Position numbers and translations under genes: made by a program
Part shown: one piece after another, positions 8,376 to 17,339 of the stretch
How the letters are laid out: every line of letters begins with the position of its first letter
Position numbering within the stretch: the stretch's first letter is position 1
DNA from: Rhodococcus sp. KRD162
GTDB lineage: Bacteria; Actinomycetota; Actinomycetes; Mycobacteriales; Mycobacteriaceae
NCBI RefSeq assembly: GCF_017168335.1
Contig: NZ_JABFAU010000005.1
Span: forward strand, 514,843-578,842
Direction of reading: 5' to 3'
Length of the DNA stretch: 64,000 nt
Notes under the pieces: model-generated
What the model was told of the DNA's origin: nothing
What the model saw: the letters and a program-made list of their open reading frames with translations, nothing else
Databases searched by the model: none

Positions 8376-9169
8376 GGCAGCTCGATCGGCAATGTCGTTC
8401 CGGCGTGCACGCGGCACGTGGGGCAGTCGCCGTCGGGCGCATCGCGGACGGCCGATCGGACGAGGCTCTTGAGCGGTTCGATGTTCCTCTGGAACTCCGC
8501 GAACACGTCGACGGCTTTGACGCCCTGACCGGATTCGATGCCTGCGTCGAGGTCGGTCACCAGCGCTATCGGTGTGTAACAGAGTTCGAGTTCGCGAGCG
8601 AGAACGGCTTCGGGGTGACCGGTCATGTTCACCAGTGTCCAGCCCTGGCGGGCGAACCACTGGCTTTCTGCGCGGGTGGAGAATCGCGGACCTTCGACGA
8701 CCACCATGACGCCACCGTCCTTCGCAGTGTCCTGGAGGGCGGCCGCGCGTAGGTGTGCGCAGTACGGGTCGGCGAATTCGACGTGAACTCCGCCCTTGTC
8801 GAAGTACGTCTGTGCCCGCCCGGACGTGCGGTCGACGAGCTGATCGGGAATGACGACTGTGCCCGGGCCGTACTCGGGCACCAGTGACCCGACAGCGCAC
8901 GGGGCGAACACTCGGCTCACACCGAGCATCCGTAGTGCCCACATGTTCGCCCGGTACGGCAACGTGTGCGGGGAGTACTCGTGGGCGCGGCCGTGTCTGG
9001 GAAGAAACGCGACCTGCCTGCCCTCTACCTCGCCCAACGTGATCGGGGCGCTCGGGGCACCGTAGGGGGTGTCGAGCTCGATCTCCTCGGCGTCGTCGGC
9101 GAAGAACGAGTAGAAGCCACTACCGCCGATGACGGCTATTTCTGCCCGTCCGTGCACGTCCTTGTTCAT
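8372..9169 (-). CDS. mtnP: S-methyl-5'-thioadenosine phosphorylase
   Basis: 265 residues from the ATG at 9169 (MNKDVHG). Family marks: GGSGFY near the N-terminus (phosphate binding), PRHGRAHEYSPHTLPYRAN (signature), and NMTGHPEAVLARE with TDLDAG (purine and sugar contacts). Cleaves methylthioadenosine to adenine and methylthioribose-1-phosphate, in methionine salvage; related to Rv0535. GAGG eight bases before 9169 supports this start over the GTG at 9187. First gene of the operon with the epimerase, GT2 and DUF2064 genes. Confidence 0.9.
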   Translation of the reverse strand: MNKDVHGRAEIAVIGGSGFYSFFADDAEEIELDTPYGAPSAPITLGEVEGRQVAFLPRHGRAHEYSPHTLPYRANMWALRMLGVSRVFAPCAVGSLVPEYGPGTVVIPDQLVDRTSGRAQTYFDKGGVHVEFADPYCAHLRAAALQDTAKDGGVMVVVEGPRFSTRAESQWFARQGWTLVNMTGHPEAVLARELELCYTPIALVTDLDAGIESGQGVKAVDVFAEFQRNIEPLKSLVRSAVRDAPDGDCPTCRVHAGTTLPIELP

Positions 9170-9202
9170 CTGTTCATCCTCTATCACCGTCGGTCGATAT
9201 GC

Positions 9203-10564
9203 TTGTTCTCAGTCGCGTCCGTCAGAATTCCGCAGGGAGAAAACACTATCCGTTACTGGAGAGAAGCCGTCGCCGGTACGCTGGCCGTCGCGCTCGTCGT
9301 CGTCGCGTTCATCGTGCCCTATGTGGGAAACGATCTGGTTACCCCCATCATCAACAGGACTCCGCAGCAGGTACGCGATTTCGCCGACGCAGCACCGCTG
9401 TTCGGTTTCCGCGAGATCCACTTCGGGTGGGGAACCCCGTTCGCCGTCCTGCTTGCCGTCGCCACCGTGCTGTGGGGTCCCACGGTGGCTCGACGCCTGT
9501 CGTGGACGCGGTTGCTGTTCGTCGTCTGGGGTGCGTCCGCGGCCTGGGCGATGTCGTTGGCGATGGTCGACGGGTGGAAACGAGGTTTCGTCGATCGGTT
9601 GGCCTCGACCGACGAGTACCTGCACGAGGTGCCGGGCATCACCGACATTCCCGCGACATTGCGTGGATTCTCCGAGCGCATCTTGGATTTTCAGGCCGAT
9701 TCGTGGACCACGCACGTCTCGGGGCATCCGCCGGGGGCGCTGCTGACATTCGTCTGGCTCGACCGGCTTGGTCTGAGCGGTGGAGCGTGGGCTGCGACCC
9801 TTTGTGTGCTGGTCGGTACCAGTGCTGCGGTTGCGGTCGTCCTGACGTTGCGCGTGTTGGGCGACGAGGACATGGCAAGGCGTGCAGCGCCGTTCGTCGC
9901 CATTGCCCCGGCGGCGATCTGGATTGCGGTGTCGGCCGATGCGTTCTACGCCGGTGTCTCGGCGTGGGGGATCGCGCTGCTGGCCATTTCCACCAAGCGA
10001 TACCTGTGGCCGGCGTCGATCGCGGCAGGCGTGCTCCTCGGGTTCGGAATCTATCTCAACTACGGGCTGGTGTTGATGGGCCTGCCTGCAGTTGCGGTTC
10101 TGGTGGCCGGCCGCAGGATCATGCCGTTCGTGGGCGCGGTGATCGGTGCGGCGATCGTGACCGCGATCTTCACCGCGTACGGATTCTGGTGGTTCGACGG
10201 CTACGAGTTGGTGCAAGAGCGCTACTACCAGGGCATCGCGAAGGATCGCCCGTTCGAGTACTGGGGTTGGGCGAACTTCGCCGCCTTGTTCTGTGCCGTT
10301 GGTGTCGCGGTGCCCGCGGCGTTTCCTCGGATCTTCACCCGCATCGAGCCGATCAACCTGCTGGTGATCGGCGGCCTCGCGGCAGTGGTGATGGCGGATC
10401 TGAGTCAGTTGAGCAAAGCAGAGACCGAGCGAATTTGGTTGCCGTTCGCGATGTGGATGCTCATCGCGCCCGCGGTGCTTCCGTTGCGGACGCATCGCTT
10501 CTGGTTGGCGTTGCAGGTGATCGCCGCGTTGGCGATCAATCATCTGCTCTTCACGAATTGGTGA
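9203..10564 (+). CDS. Polytopic membrane protein, Rv0541c-like
   Basis: About 453 residues with roughly ten hydrophobic spans (for example VAGTLAVALVVVAFIVPYVG, AAPFVAIAPAAIWIAV, AVIGAAIVTAIFTAYGF, LLVIGGLAAVVMADL). A loop with SGHPPGALLTFVWLDRLGL resembles the periplasmic loop of GT-C-type or PMT-like proteins. Start is uncertain: no ATG or GTG lies near the conserved part. The TTG at 9203 is the best formal start, while GGGAG at about 9235 points to a non-standard site near ATC 9248. It shares the 33-bp region with divergent mtnP. Overlaps the next, convergent gene by 14 bp. Confidence 0.75.
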   Translation: MFSVASVRIPQGENTIRYWREAVAGTLAVALVVVAFIVPYVGNDLVTPIINRTPQQVRDFADAAPLFGFREIHFGWGTPFAVLLAVATVLWGPTVARRLSWTRLLFVVWGASAAWAMSLAMVDGWKRGFVDRLASTDEYLHEVPGITDIPATLRGFSERILDFQADSWTTHVSGHPPGALLTFVWLDRLGLSGGAWAATLCVLVGTSAAVAVVLTLRVLGDEDMARRAAPFVAIAPAAIWIAVSADAFYAGVSAWGIALLAISTKRYLWPASIAAGVLLGFGIYLNYGLVLMGLPAVAVLVAGRRIMPFVGAVIGAAIVTAIFTAYGFWWFDGYELVQERYYQGIAKDRPFEYWGWANFAALFCAVGVAVPAAFPRIFTRIEPINLLVIGGLAAVVMADLSQLSKAETERIWLPFAMWMLIAPAVLPLRTHRFWLALQVIAALAINHLLFTNW

Positions 10565-11216
10565 GTGGCGCGGGCGTCATCTGGGCGAACCAGCGGCCGT
10601 CGATCGGTGCCACGTCGACCATTCGAAGGCCTGCGGCGCGGGCGAGATCGGCGGTGGCGTCGGCGCTGACGCTGGACCAGGCGAACCAGTCTCCGACCTT
10701 GGTATCGGTCTCCCAACGCACGGTGCGGTTGCGAATTCCGTAGTGGCTCGGGGCATCAACCTCGGCGATGACGGCACCGTGCGGTGCCAGCAGGTCGGCC
10801 GCTCGGCGCAGGAGACGTACGGGGTCTCCGCCGATGCCGATGTTTCCGTCGGCCAGTAGCACGCAGGACCAGTTACCGGTGTCGGGGAGGGTATCGAAAA
10901 GGTCTCTCAGGACGGCGTTTCCACCGCGACCGATGGTCAGGTCGACCGCAGCTTTGGAGGTGTCGACTCCGAGGGCCGATACTCCGCGGCGAGCGAGCGC
11001 TTCGGTCAGTCGGCCAGGTCCGCAGCCGAGATCGATGGTGGGGCCGGTGCATCGATTGATCATCGCCTGGTCGGCTCGCCTGTCCTCCGGAGTCGAGGCG
11101 GTGCCGCCCATCCAACGCGCGGTCGGCAGTTGCTGCCTGCTGCCGTCGGAATCGCCGATCCAGCAGGGCAATCCAGCTGCTGCGCGGTGAAAGAGTGTAT
11201 CGGCGGTTACGCTCAT
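10551..11216 (-). CDS. Class I SAM-dependent methyltransferase
   Basis: 221 residues. SAM-binding motif IDLGCGPGRLTEALA at about residues 62-76, acidic motif II GVDTSKAAVDL, and SCVLLADGNIGIGGDPVRLLRR typical of small-molecule methyltransferases in actinobacteria. ATG at 11216 overlaps the TGA of the upstream membrane-protein gene by four bases, so the pair is translationally coupled. Substrate unknown. Confidence 0.8.
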   Translation of the reverse strand: MSVTADTLFHRAAAGLPCWIGDSDGSRQQLPTARWMGGTASTPEDRRADQAMINRCTGPTIDLGCGPGRLTEALARRGVSALGVDTSKAAVDLTIGRGGNAVLRDLFDTLPDTGNWSCVLLADGNIGIGGDPVRLLRRAADLLAPHGAVIAEVDAPSHYGIRNRTVRWETDTKVGDWFAWSSVSADATADLARAAGLRMVDVAPIDGRWFAQMTPAPLTNS

Positions 11217-11683
11217 GCTCGGCTCCGTACGAGGATCAATCGAATGAAGTAAGCGGCTGCGCTCACCGTGAACAGCGCGGTAGTCAACATCAGCCATCGG
11301 CCGAGGAAGGGCTCTTGCGTCGAACCGGTTGCGGCCCGGTACGACTCCGCGCCCTGCGAGAGTATCCCGGGAAAGAACATCAGAAACGTCAGTGCGGTTC
11401 CGAGTGCGGGAACGCGAACGAAGTTCACCGGTGAGACGGCCCACTGACGGCGCGGGATACCGGATATCACGCGGTCGGCAAGTGAATACAGGGGATAGAG
11501 CACGGCGTCGTGCAGAAGTACCGATCCGAGGAACCACACGATGATCGATTGCCACCACACGTCGCTGTTCCACAGCGTGCGCGGGCCCGCGATCGCCACG
11601 ACGTAGCCGACCAACGCGAACGACAACAGCAGCCCGACCGCGTGTAGCGGGTGTCCGCCATAGATCTTGGTGAACGCTCTCAT
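11213..11683 (-). CDS. Small membrane protein, four predicted spans
   Basis: 156 residues with hydrophobic stretches LHAVGLLLSFALVGYVVAIAG, SIIVWFLGSVLLHDAVLYPLY, VPALGTALTFLMFFPGIL and WLMLTTALFTVSAAAYFI. AGGAG lies seven bases upstream of the ATG. Not a family I can name. Coupled to the downstream methyltransferase by a four-base overlap, suggesting they act together, for example methylation of a lipid-linked or membrane substrate (inference). Confidence 0.75.
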   Translation of the reverse strand: MRAFTKIYGGHPLHAVGLLLSFALVGYVVAIAGPRTLWNSDVWWQSIIVWFLGSVLLHDAVLYPLYSLADRVISGIPRRQWAVSPVNFVRVPALGTALTFLMFFPGILSQGAESYRAATGSTQEPFLGRWLMLTTALFTVSAAAYFIRLILVRSRA

Positions 11684-11716
11684 CCGAGGCTCCTGACCGT
11701 GCTCTGGAAACACCTG

Positions 11717-11754
11717 TGCGCGAGAGCCACCGCTTTCACGGTGACTCTCGCGCA
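11717..11754 (-). terminator. Intrinsic terminator hairpin after the lipoprotein gene
   Basis: 16-bp inverted repeat with one mismatch (TGCGCGAGAGCCACCG against CGGTGACTCTCGCGCA) and a six-base loop, 17 bp past the lipoprotein stop. It also separates that gene from the membrane-protein gene that starts at 11683 on the same strand. Confidence 0.7.
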
Positions 11755-11771
11755 GAGGGCTCAGGTAACTG

Positions 11772-12470
11772 TTACGCGGAGGTCTTGATGGTGATGGTCG
11801 CAACTCCGACGAGCAGTCCCGGTGTCACAGCATCGGTGTTGAACGTCTCGTTGAGCAGTCCGGCAGCGGTCTCCGAGATCTTGACCTCGGTGCCCTGCAG
11901 GATCGCGGTGTTGTCGGGTCCGGTCCGCAACGGCTGGAGGGTGCGTCCGTCGAGATCGAACAGCACTGCGCCGGTCGCGGCGGATTCGCCGTTGACCGAG
12001 ACATCACCGGTCAGAACCGAAGTGCCGGGGTCGATGTCGAAGTTGGTCAGTTCGACAACGGTGTCACCCGCGGTGAGCGAAAGTCCGCTTCCCTCGTGCA
12101 TGATCTCGCCCTGTACGTAGGGGTCGACGGTGCCGGGCTCCCAGTACTTGACGTTGCCGCCGGTGATCGGGAAGCTGATGGATCCGTCTGCGAGAGTTGC
12201 AGTTCCGACGACACCGGGGGTGAGGCCGAGGGTGGTCAGAGCTTCGAGGAATCCGGGATCGAGGGCAACCGAGGTGTCGATGCCGTTGCTGAGGTCGGAT
12301 ACCTCTGCTGCGGGCTCGGGGGTGCTCTCGGTGGTCTCCATCGCCGACGCGGCCGAGGAAGTGGCGTTGTCGACTGCCGTGGAGGCGTCGTCGCTGGAGC
12401 ATGCAGCGAGCGGGACGATCGTCATTGCACCAATTGCGGTGGCGGCCAAAGCTTTACGAACTGTGAACAT
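11772..12470 (-). CDS. Lipoprotein, beta-rich, function unknown
   Basis: 232 residues. Signal peptide with lipobox LAAC (Cys24), followed by a Ser/Thr/Glu-rich linker. The mature part has the pattern GSISFPITGGNVKYWEP...YVQGEIMHEGSGLSLTAGDTVVELTNFDIDPG, similar in rhythm to HtaA-like beta-sandwich domains of actinobacterial surface proteins, but I do not see heme-binding Tyr/His positions that would justify that name. The 23-residue signal and the upstream AAGG support the ATG at 12470. Its own terminator follows. Confidence 0.75.
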   Translation of the reverse strand: MFTVRKALAATAIGAMTIVPLAACSSDDASTAVDNATSSAASAMETTESTPEPAAEVSDLSNGIDTSVALDPGFLEALTTLGLTPGVVGTATLADGSISFPITGGNVKYWEPGTVDPYVQGEIMHEGSGLSLTAGDTVVELTNFDIDPGTSVLTGDVSVNGESAATGAVLFDLDGRTLQPLRTGPDNTAILQGTEVKISETAAGLLNETFNTDAVTPGLLVGVATITIKTSA

Positions 12471-12620
12471 GTCGGTCAACCTTCCGTGCTCGTCTCTCGA
12501 GCGTTGTGGGTCATTCGGCGCTGCTTGCCGAGCGGATTGGTTCCGTCTCGAACCGCTCAAGGGAGCGTGCAGACCTGTTACCCGGCAAATCGGACTGTCA
12601 AACCGAATGGCCCACGGCGG

Positions 12621-14210
12621 TCACCGAAGAATCAGATCGGCTGCCCTTTCTCCGATGAGTACCGAGGGTGCGTGAGTATGGCCGCGGATGATGCTCGGCA
12701 TGACCGACGCGTCGGCGACACGCAGGCGTTCGACGCCTCGCACTCGCAGTTCGGGGTCGACGACGCTGTTGGCGTCGCTGCCCATGCGTGCGGTGCCCAC
12801 CGGGTGGTAGAGCGTGTGGGCGTTCTGTTCCAGTGCCTCGGTGAGCAGGTCTGCCGGGGAGATGTTCGACGGCACCCTGGGTCGGACGATGTCACCGAGC
12901 ATTCCCTTCAGCGAGGGTGTCTCGGAGATCGCGACGCAGGCCCGCAGGCCTTCGAGCATGGCTTGGCGATCGGCACCGTCGGGGTCGCTGAGGTAGCGCG
13001 GTTGGACGACGGGCTTGGCCATGGGGTCGGCGGAGCGGAGGGTGATCTCGCCGCGGCTCTCGGGCTTGAGCAGTACCGCGCCGATGACGGCTGCGTGAGC
13101 GTCTGCGGCGATGAGTCCCTCGTCGAAGAATGGGGCCGGGCCGAAGATGAGTTCGACGTCGGGTAGGGCGAGGTCTTCGCGGCTCTTGATGAATCCGTAG
13201 GCCTCGGCGACGTTGGAGGTGAGCATGCCGCGTCGCCGGGTGAGGTAGTTCAGCAGCTCGGGAATCTTCTCGGCGTGGAAGAGGGAGTCCGATTCGGTCT
13301 TCCAGCCGATGAGTGCAGCGAGATGATCGAGGAGGTTCTGCCCGACGCCGGGCGCGTGGTGCTGGACGGTGATGCCGTGGGATCGGAGGTGTTCCTGGTC
13401 GCCTATGCCCGAGAGCATCATCAGTTGCGGGGTGTTGACCGCTCCTCCGGAGAGGATGACTTCCTTGTGTGCCCGCACGGTGTGGGTGGTTCCGCCGGAG
13501 GTGTATTCGACTCCCACGGCGGCCTTGCCCTCGAAGATCACCTTCGTCGCCTGTGCTTCGGTGAGGATGGTCAGGTTCTTCCGCTTCTTCGCCGGCCGCA
13601 GGTATGCGTCCGCGGTGCTCCATCGCGCTCCGCGCTTCTGATTGACCACGGTGCGGCTGAAGCCCTTCGGCTCGGGAAGGTTGGCCGTTTCCACCGGGTA
13701 GCCGGCCTCTTCGACTCCGGAGAGGAACGACGATGTCAGAGCTCGGGGGCTGCGCTGGTGGGAGACGACGAGCGGGCCGTCGGTTCCTGCATCGAGTTCG
13801 GTTGTGCCCTCGATGTTCTCGATCTTCCGGAAGTAGCCGACCACGTTCTCGAACGCCCACGAGTCGTCGGTCTGTGCGGCCCACTCGTCGTAGTCGGCGG
13901 CGAAACCTCGCACCCACATCATGGCATTCATCGATGAGGATCCGCCGAGCATCTTGCCGCGCGGCCAGTAGATGCTGCGATCGCGCAGTTCGGGTTGCGG
14001 CTCCGAGAGGTAGTCCCAATCCACCTCGCTACGAAAGAGTTTGGAGAATGCCGCCGGTATGTGGGCGAACTTGTTCTTGTCCTCAGGTCCCGCTTCGAGC
14101 AGGACCACCTCGTTTCGTGGATCGGCACTGAGGCGGTTGGCCACCACGGCTCCTGAGGAACCTGCACCGACCACGATGTAGTCGACGGTCTTGTTCGCTG
14201 TGCTCATCAT
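12621..14210 (-). CDS. GMC-family FAD oxidoreductase, choline-dehydrogenase-like
   Basis: 529 residues. N-terminal FAD-binding VVGAGSSGAVVANRLS with ADPRNEVVLLEAG, GMC signature 1 around YWPRGKMLGGSSSMNAMMWVRG, signature 2 GGAVNTPQLMMLSGIG, and the C-terminal active-site region HTLYHPVGTARMG (His). Oxidises an alcohol to an aldehyde, with FAD. Two adjacent ATG codons (14210 and 14207); the second is better spaced from AAGGG. It follows the aldehyde dehydrogenase gene by 27 bp, so the two probably convert an alcohol to its acid in sequence. Substrate unknown. Confidence 0.88.
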   Translation of the reverse strand: MMSTANKTVDYIVVGAGSSGAVVANRLSADPRNEVVLLEAGPEDKNKFAHIPAAFSKLFRSEVDWDYLSEPQPELRDRSIYWPRGKMLGGSSSMNAMMWVRGFAADYDEWAAQTDDSWAFENVVGYFRKIENIEGTTELDAGTDGPLVVSHQRSPRALTSSFLSGVEEAGYPVETANLPEPKGFSRTVVNQKRGARWSTADAYLRPAKKRKNLTILTEAQATKVIFEGKAAVGVEYTSGGTTHTVRAHKEVILSGGAVNTPQLMMLSGIGDQEHLRSHGITVQHHAPGVGQNLLDHLAALIGWKTESDSLFHAEKIPELLNYLTRRRGMLTSNVAEAYGFIKSREDLALPDVELIFGPAPFFDEGLIAADAHAAVIGAVLLKPESRGEITLRSADPMAKPVVQPRYLSDPDGADRQAMLEGLRACVAISETPSLKGMLGDIVRPRVPSNISPADLLTEALEQNAHTLYHPVGTARMGSDANSVVDPELRVRGVERLRVADASVMPSIIRGHTHAPSVLIGERAADLILR

Positions 14211-14237
14211 GTCCCTTCGATCGCTCTCGAGTGGTGG

Positions 14238-15983
14238 TCAGCCGCGAATGGCAGAGGCGAAGATTGCGGGCAGTTTGGTCCAGGATGGTGCCCCTGCGAA
14301 TGCGGTGAGCAGCTTGCCGGTAGAAGCTGCGGTTTTGTTCGTCACGAACCACGGGGGCTTGGGGGAGATGGACATCTCGCCGTTGATCAGGGAGCGCGAG
14401 AGGGGTCGGAACGGTCCGCGCACCACCGTCCGTTCGGCTCCGTCGATGAGCAATGCGTTGTGCACGATGCCGATACCGCTCTGCACATCGTCGATCGTGT
14501 GGCCAGGGTAGGCACCCCAGGTGGCGGCCGCGGTGAGGAAACCGAGTGCGGTCCAGGCGTTGACGGCGATGGTGCCGTAACGCAGCTCGGCGAGCATGGT
14601 GTCGAACTTACCTCCGAGCTCCTTGATGGTGCTCGGGGTGCCGATGATGTTGATGCCGAGCGTTCCCGCGAAGTCCTCGTTGGCGGTCTGAGTGGCCTTG
14701 GCGGCGAATTCGGCTCCGCTGTAAGGCAATTCGATAACTCCCATGACCGGTGCGAAGTACTCGGTTCGGAGCAGTGGTGCGTATTCGCCCGGGTTCAGAT
14801 CAGTGATGAGCACGCGGCCGCCACCGTCGCCGAGTCGTTCGGCGGCCGGATAGTAGGCGGTGGCGTCGGACACGCGCTGGTCGCTGCCGGGATAGTAGGG
14901 AGTGCGTCCGGGTGCGCGGTCGAGTGCGGCGCGCAACGCGGCGATGAACTCGTCGCGCTGCTTCCACTCGGAGGACAGGACCACCACCTGCGAAGCGACA
15001 CAGTTGTATCCGCTGTTGTGCAAGCGCTGGGTGGCGACGTGTTCGGCCTGGAACAGAATATCGGCGCGGCTCCACTGCCCGGGCAGCACGATCGTGGGCG
15101 AGACGCCACCGAGTTCGCTCGAGATCTCTTTGGTGAGAATCGGGTCGTTGGCAGCCTTGCGGGCGATGCCGTCGGCGCCCCGACCGAAGACGATGGCGTC
15201 GTGCGTGATGGAGCTACCGGTCATATGGACGTGGTCGACGCGATCGTGATTGACCAGGTACGTTCCCACGTCGGCTCCACCGCTCAGTAGCCGCAGTGCA
15301 CCGATCTCGACGAGCGGTGCGAGCACTTTCTCGAAGACCGGCATCAGCGGGTCCATGATCGGGTTGAGCTTGAGTGCGACGACGCGGTTGAAGGCGATCA
15401 GTTCGTACAACGCATCCAGCGGTGCGATCGAGGTGATGTTTCCCGCTCCGAGCACTACCCCGATGCCTGCGGTTCGAGTGGGATCGAGCTGGGCGAGGCC
15501 TGCGGTGCGCTGTGCAGTTGCACCGTCGATGCCGGGCTCGAGCCACACTTCGGCGCTGAAGCCGCTCAGGAGCAGCCGCTCGAAGTTGTTGAGCGGCAAT
15601 ACCGACACGGTGGTGCGTCCACCGGGAGCGGTGCCGAACTTCGCGTCGGCGAGGGGGCTCTTCCCGGCCTCGAGGGCAGCGAGCGAGTGCGCGACGGTGG
15701 CGAGTCCGCCCAGGAAGGAGTACGGACCGGACAACCACTCTTCACCGACGAGGCTGGAGGACGGATCGAGTCCCTTGATCGAGATGGCCGCGTTCACCCA
15801 TTCTTGCGCGTGCGTCGAGGTCAGTGCGTGCATGCGTTCGAGTAGGGCCCGGCGCTCGGCCAAGGAGAGCCGCCCCCAGGTCGTCTCGCCCTGAGCCAGG
15901 TCGGCCAGGGCGGCGTCTACCGACGCCGGGTCGAACTCGGTGTTCGTAGCGGGCTGTAGGCGTGGGGTGGCTTCGCTGGTCAA
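14238..15983 (-). CDS. NAD(P)-dependent aldehyde dehydrogenase family protein
   Basis: 581 residues, longer than the usual 480-500 because of an N-terminal extension and a C-terminal tail (PRPLSRSLINGEMSISPKPPWFVTN). Catalytic residues are visible: ISSELGGVSP (Glu) and HNSGYNCVASQ (nucleophile Cys). The VNHDRVDHVHMTGSS stretch matches the NAD-binding region. This belongs to a divergent ALDH branch rather than BetB. TTG start at 15983, with GGAG eight bases upstream. Forms an operon with the GMC oxidase; the PucR-type gene is divergent, 165 bp away, and likely controls both. Confidence 0.82.
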   Translation of the reverse strand: MTSEATPRLQPATNTEFDPASVDAALADLAQGETTWGRLSLAERRALLERMHALTSTHAQEWVNAAISIKGLDPSSSLVGEEWLSGPYSFLGGLATVAHSLAALEAGKSPLADAKFGTAPGGRTTVSVLPLNNFERLLLSGFSAEVWLEPGIDGATAQRTAGLAQLDPTRTAGIGVVLGAGNITSIAPLDALYELIAFNRVVALKLNPIMDPLMPVFEKVLAPLVEIGALRLLSGGADVGTYLVNHDRVDHVHMTGSSITHDAIVFGRGADGIARKAANDPILTKEISSELGGVSPTIVLPGQWSRADILFQAEHVATQRLHNSGYNCVASQVVVLSSEWKQRDEFIAALRAALDRAPGRTPYYPGSDQRVSDATAYYPAAERLGDGGGRVLITDLNPGEYAPLLRTEYFAPVMGVIELPYSGAEFAAKATQTANEDFAGTLGINIIGTPSTIKELGGKFDTMLAELRYGTIAVNAWTALGFLTAAATWGAYPGHTIDDVQSGIGIVHNALLIDGAERTVVRGPFRPLSRSLINGEMSISPKPPWFVTNKTAASTGKLLTAFAGAPSWTKLPAIFASAIRG

Positions 15984-16148
15984 CTTCTCGGCTCCACTCG
16001 TCGTTCGGGTACACGGCTAGAAGTGTGATTGTCGTCGCATTCGAGGGCGCGGGGCTATGGGCCGCTGCTCTCAATCGGGCGGGGTGATTTGTGCCGGTGC
16101 ACAGTTTCGGTGTGGCGTGGCTAACATCGAGGCGGTTAGAGTTCAGGC

Positions 16149-17336
16149 ATGACTGCTACCGAGTTCGAGCTGCATCCCTCACCGACCGATCTGGCGGCGG
16201 CGATGCTCGACGAGGTCGACGACCTGGCAACTGAGCTGGTGCGACGGATACTCGGGGCCGAGCACGCGTATCTCGAGTCGACTCTGCTCACCCCCGAGCA
16301 ACTGCACGAGGCGTCGCGGAGCAATCTGGCGTCGATGTTGGGCAAGTTGTCCGGTCGCGCACCCATCCGGCTCGAGTCTGCACAGGCCGCCGGCCGACTC
16401 AAGGCCGAGCAGGGAGTGCCGCTGGCGGCCCTGCTTCATGCCTTTCGACTCGGTGGCAGGTTGGTGTGGGACGAGTTGATGGTGCGCTCGGACGGCCGTG
16501 CGAGCCACGCATTGCTCGATATGGCTGCCCAGGTGTGGGCTTTGGTCGACGTGTATTCGGACGAGGCCGCCGAGGCCTATCGCGAAAGTGCCGACGTGCG
16601 TGCCCGCGAAAGCGCCGAAGCCCGCGGACGGCTGATCCGCGTGCTCTTCGCCGATCACGCGGCGAACCCGACAGCGGCAGCGGACGCGCTACGGGCATTT
16701 CGTATTCCAGACCACGGATACTTCGCGGTGGTCTCGCAGGAGCCGCTGGCCACGGCAGCGTCGATCGACGGGCTGATTGCCCGGCTTCGCGCGGACGGCA
16801 CCGAATCGGTGTGGGATGCAGAAGTGGACGGCAGTGTCGGGTTGATCTGCGCCGCAACCGAATCGGAGCTCGACTCCGCGCTGGATACTTTGAGTGAGTT
16901 GTGTCCGGGGCGAGTAGGGGTGAGCTCGATCTTTCGGTCGCCGTCGGGTATCGGCGATGCGGTGGGTCAGGCGCGGTTGGCGCGTCAGTGCAGTTCGCTC
17001 GATTCATCCCCCTCGATGCCGGTGCGATACGACTCTGTACCGGTGCCGCTGTTGTTGGTGCGCGACCCACAGTCCGGCCGCATCGCCTCTCGCCAGATAC
17101 TCGGCGATCTGTTGACCTTGCCGCGGCCCGAGCGGCAGAGCCTCATGGCCACGCTGGACGCGTGGTTTTCCTGCGGCGGTTCTACCAAGGCGGCTGCCGA
17201 ATCGTTGCACTACCACCGGAATACGGTGTTGTATCGGCTACGCCGAATCGCGGAGCTGACCGGACGCGATTTTCGCGATCCTGCGCAGGTTGCAGAGCTG
17301 TACGTGGGGCTCCGGGCGCACCAACTGCTGACCTGA
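16149..17336 (+). CDS. PucR/CdaR-type transcriptional regulator
   Basis: 395 residues. N-terminal RsbRD-like helical sensor domain ([23 protein letters not shown] ... [22 protein letters not shown]), a degenerate GGDEF-like middle domain, and a C-terminal PucR helix-turn-helix: [30 protein letters not shown]. Such proteins activate catabolic genes for alcohols, amino acids or purines in response to substrate. Its divergent position makes the ALDH-GMC operon the obvious target. Confidence 0.88.
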   Translation: MTATEFELHPSPTDLAAAMLDEVDDLATELVRRILGAEHAYLESTLLTPEQLHEASRSNLASMLGKLSGRAPIRLESAQAAGRLKAEQGVPLAALLHAFRLGGRLVWDELMVRSDGRASHALLDMAAQVWALVDVYSDEAAEAYRESADVRARESAEARGRLIRVLFADHAANPTAAADALRAFRIPDHGYFAVVSQEPLATAASIDGLIARLRADGTESVWDAEVDGSVGLICAATESELDSALDTLSELCPGRVGVSSIFRSPSGIGDAVGQARLARQCSSLDSSPSMPVRYDSVPVPLLLVRDPQSGRIASRQILGDLLTLPRPERQSLMATLDAWFSCGGSTKAAAESLHYHRNTVLYRLRRIAELTGRDFRDPAQVAELYVGLRAHQLLT

Positions 17337-17339
17337 GGG

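Noticed and set aside
9209-10543. 444-residue open frame on the minus strand opposite the membrane protein
   Set aside because: Its composition (many H, R, Q, D) is typical of antisense frames; the plus-strand frame has regular hydrophobic spans.
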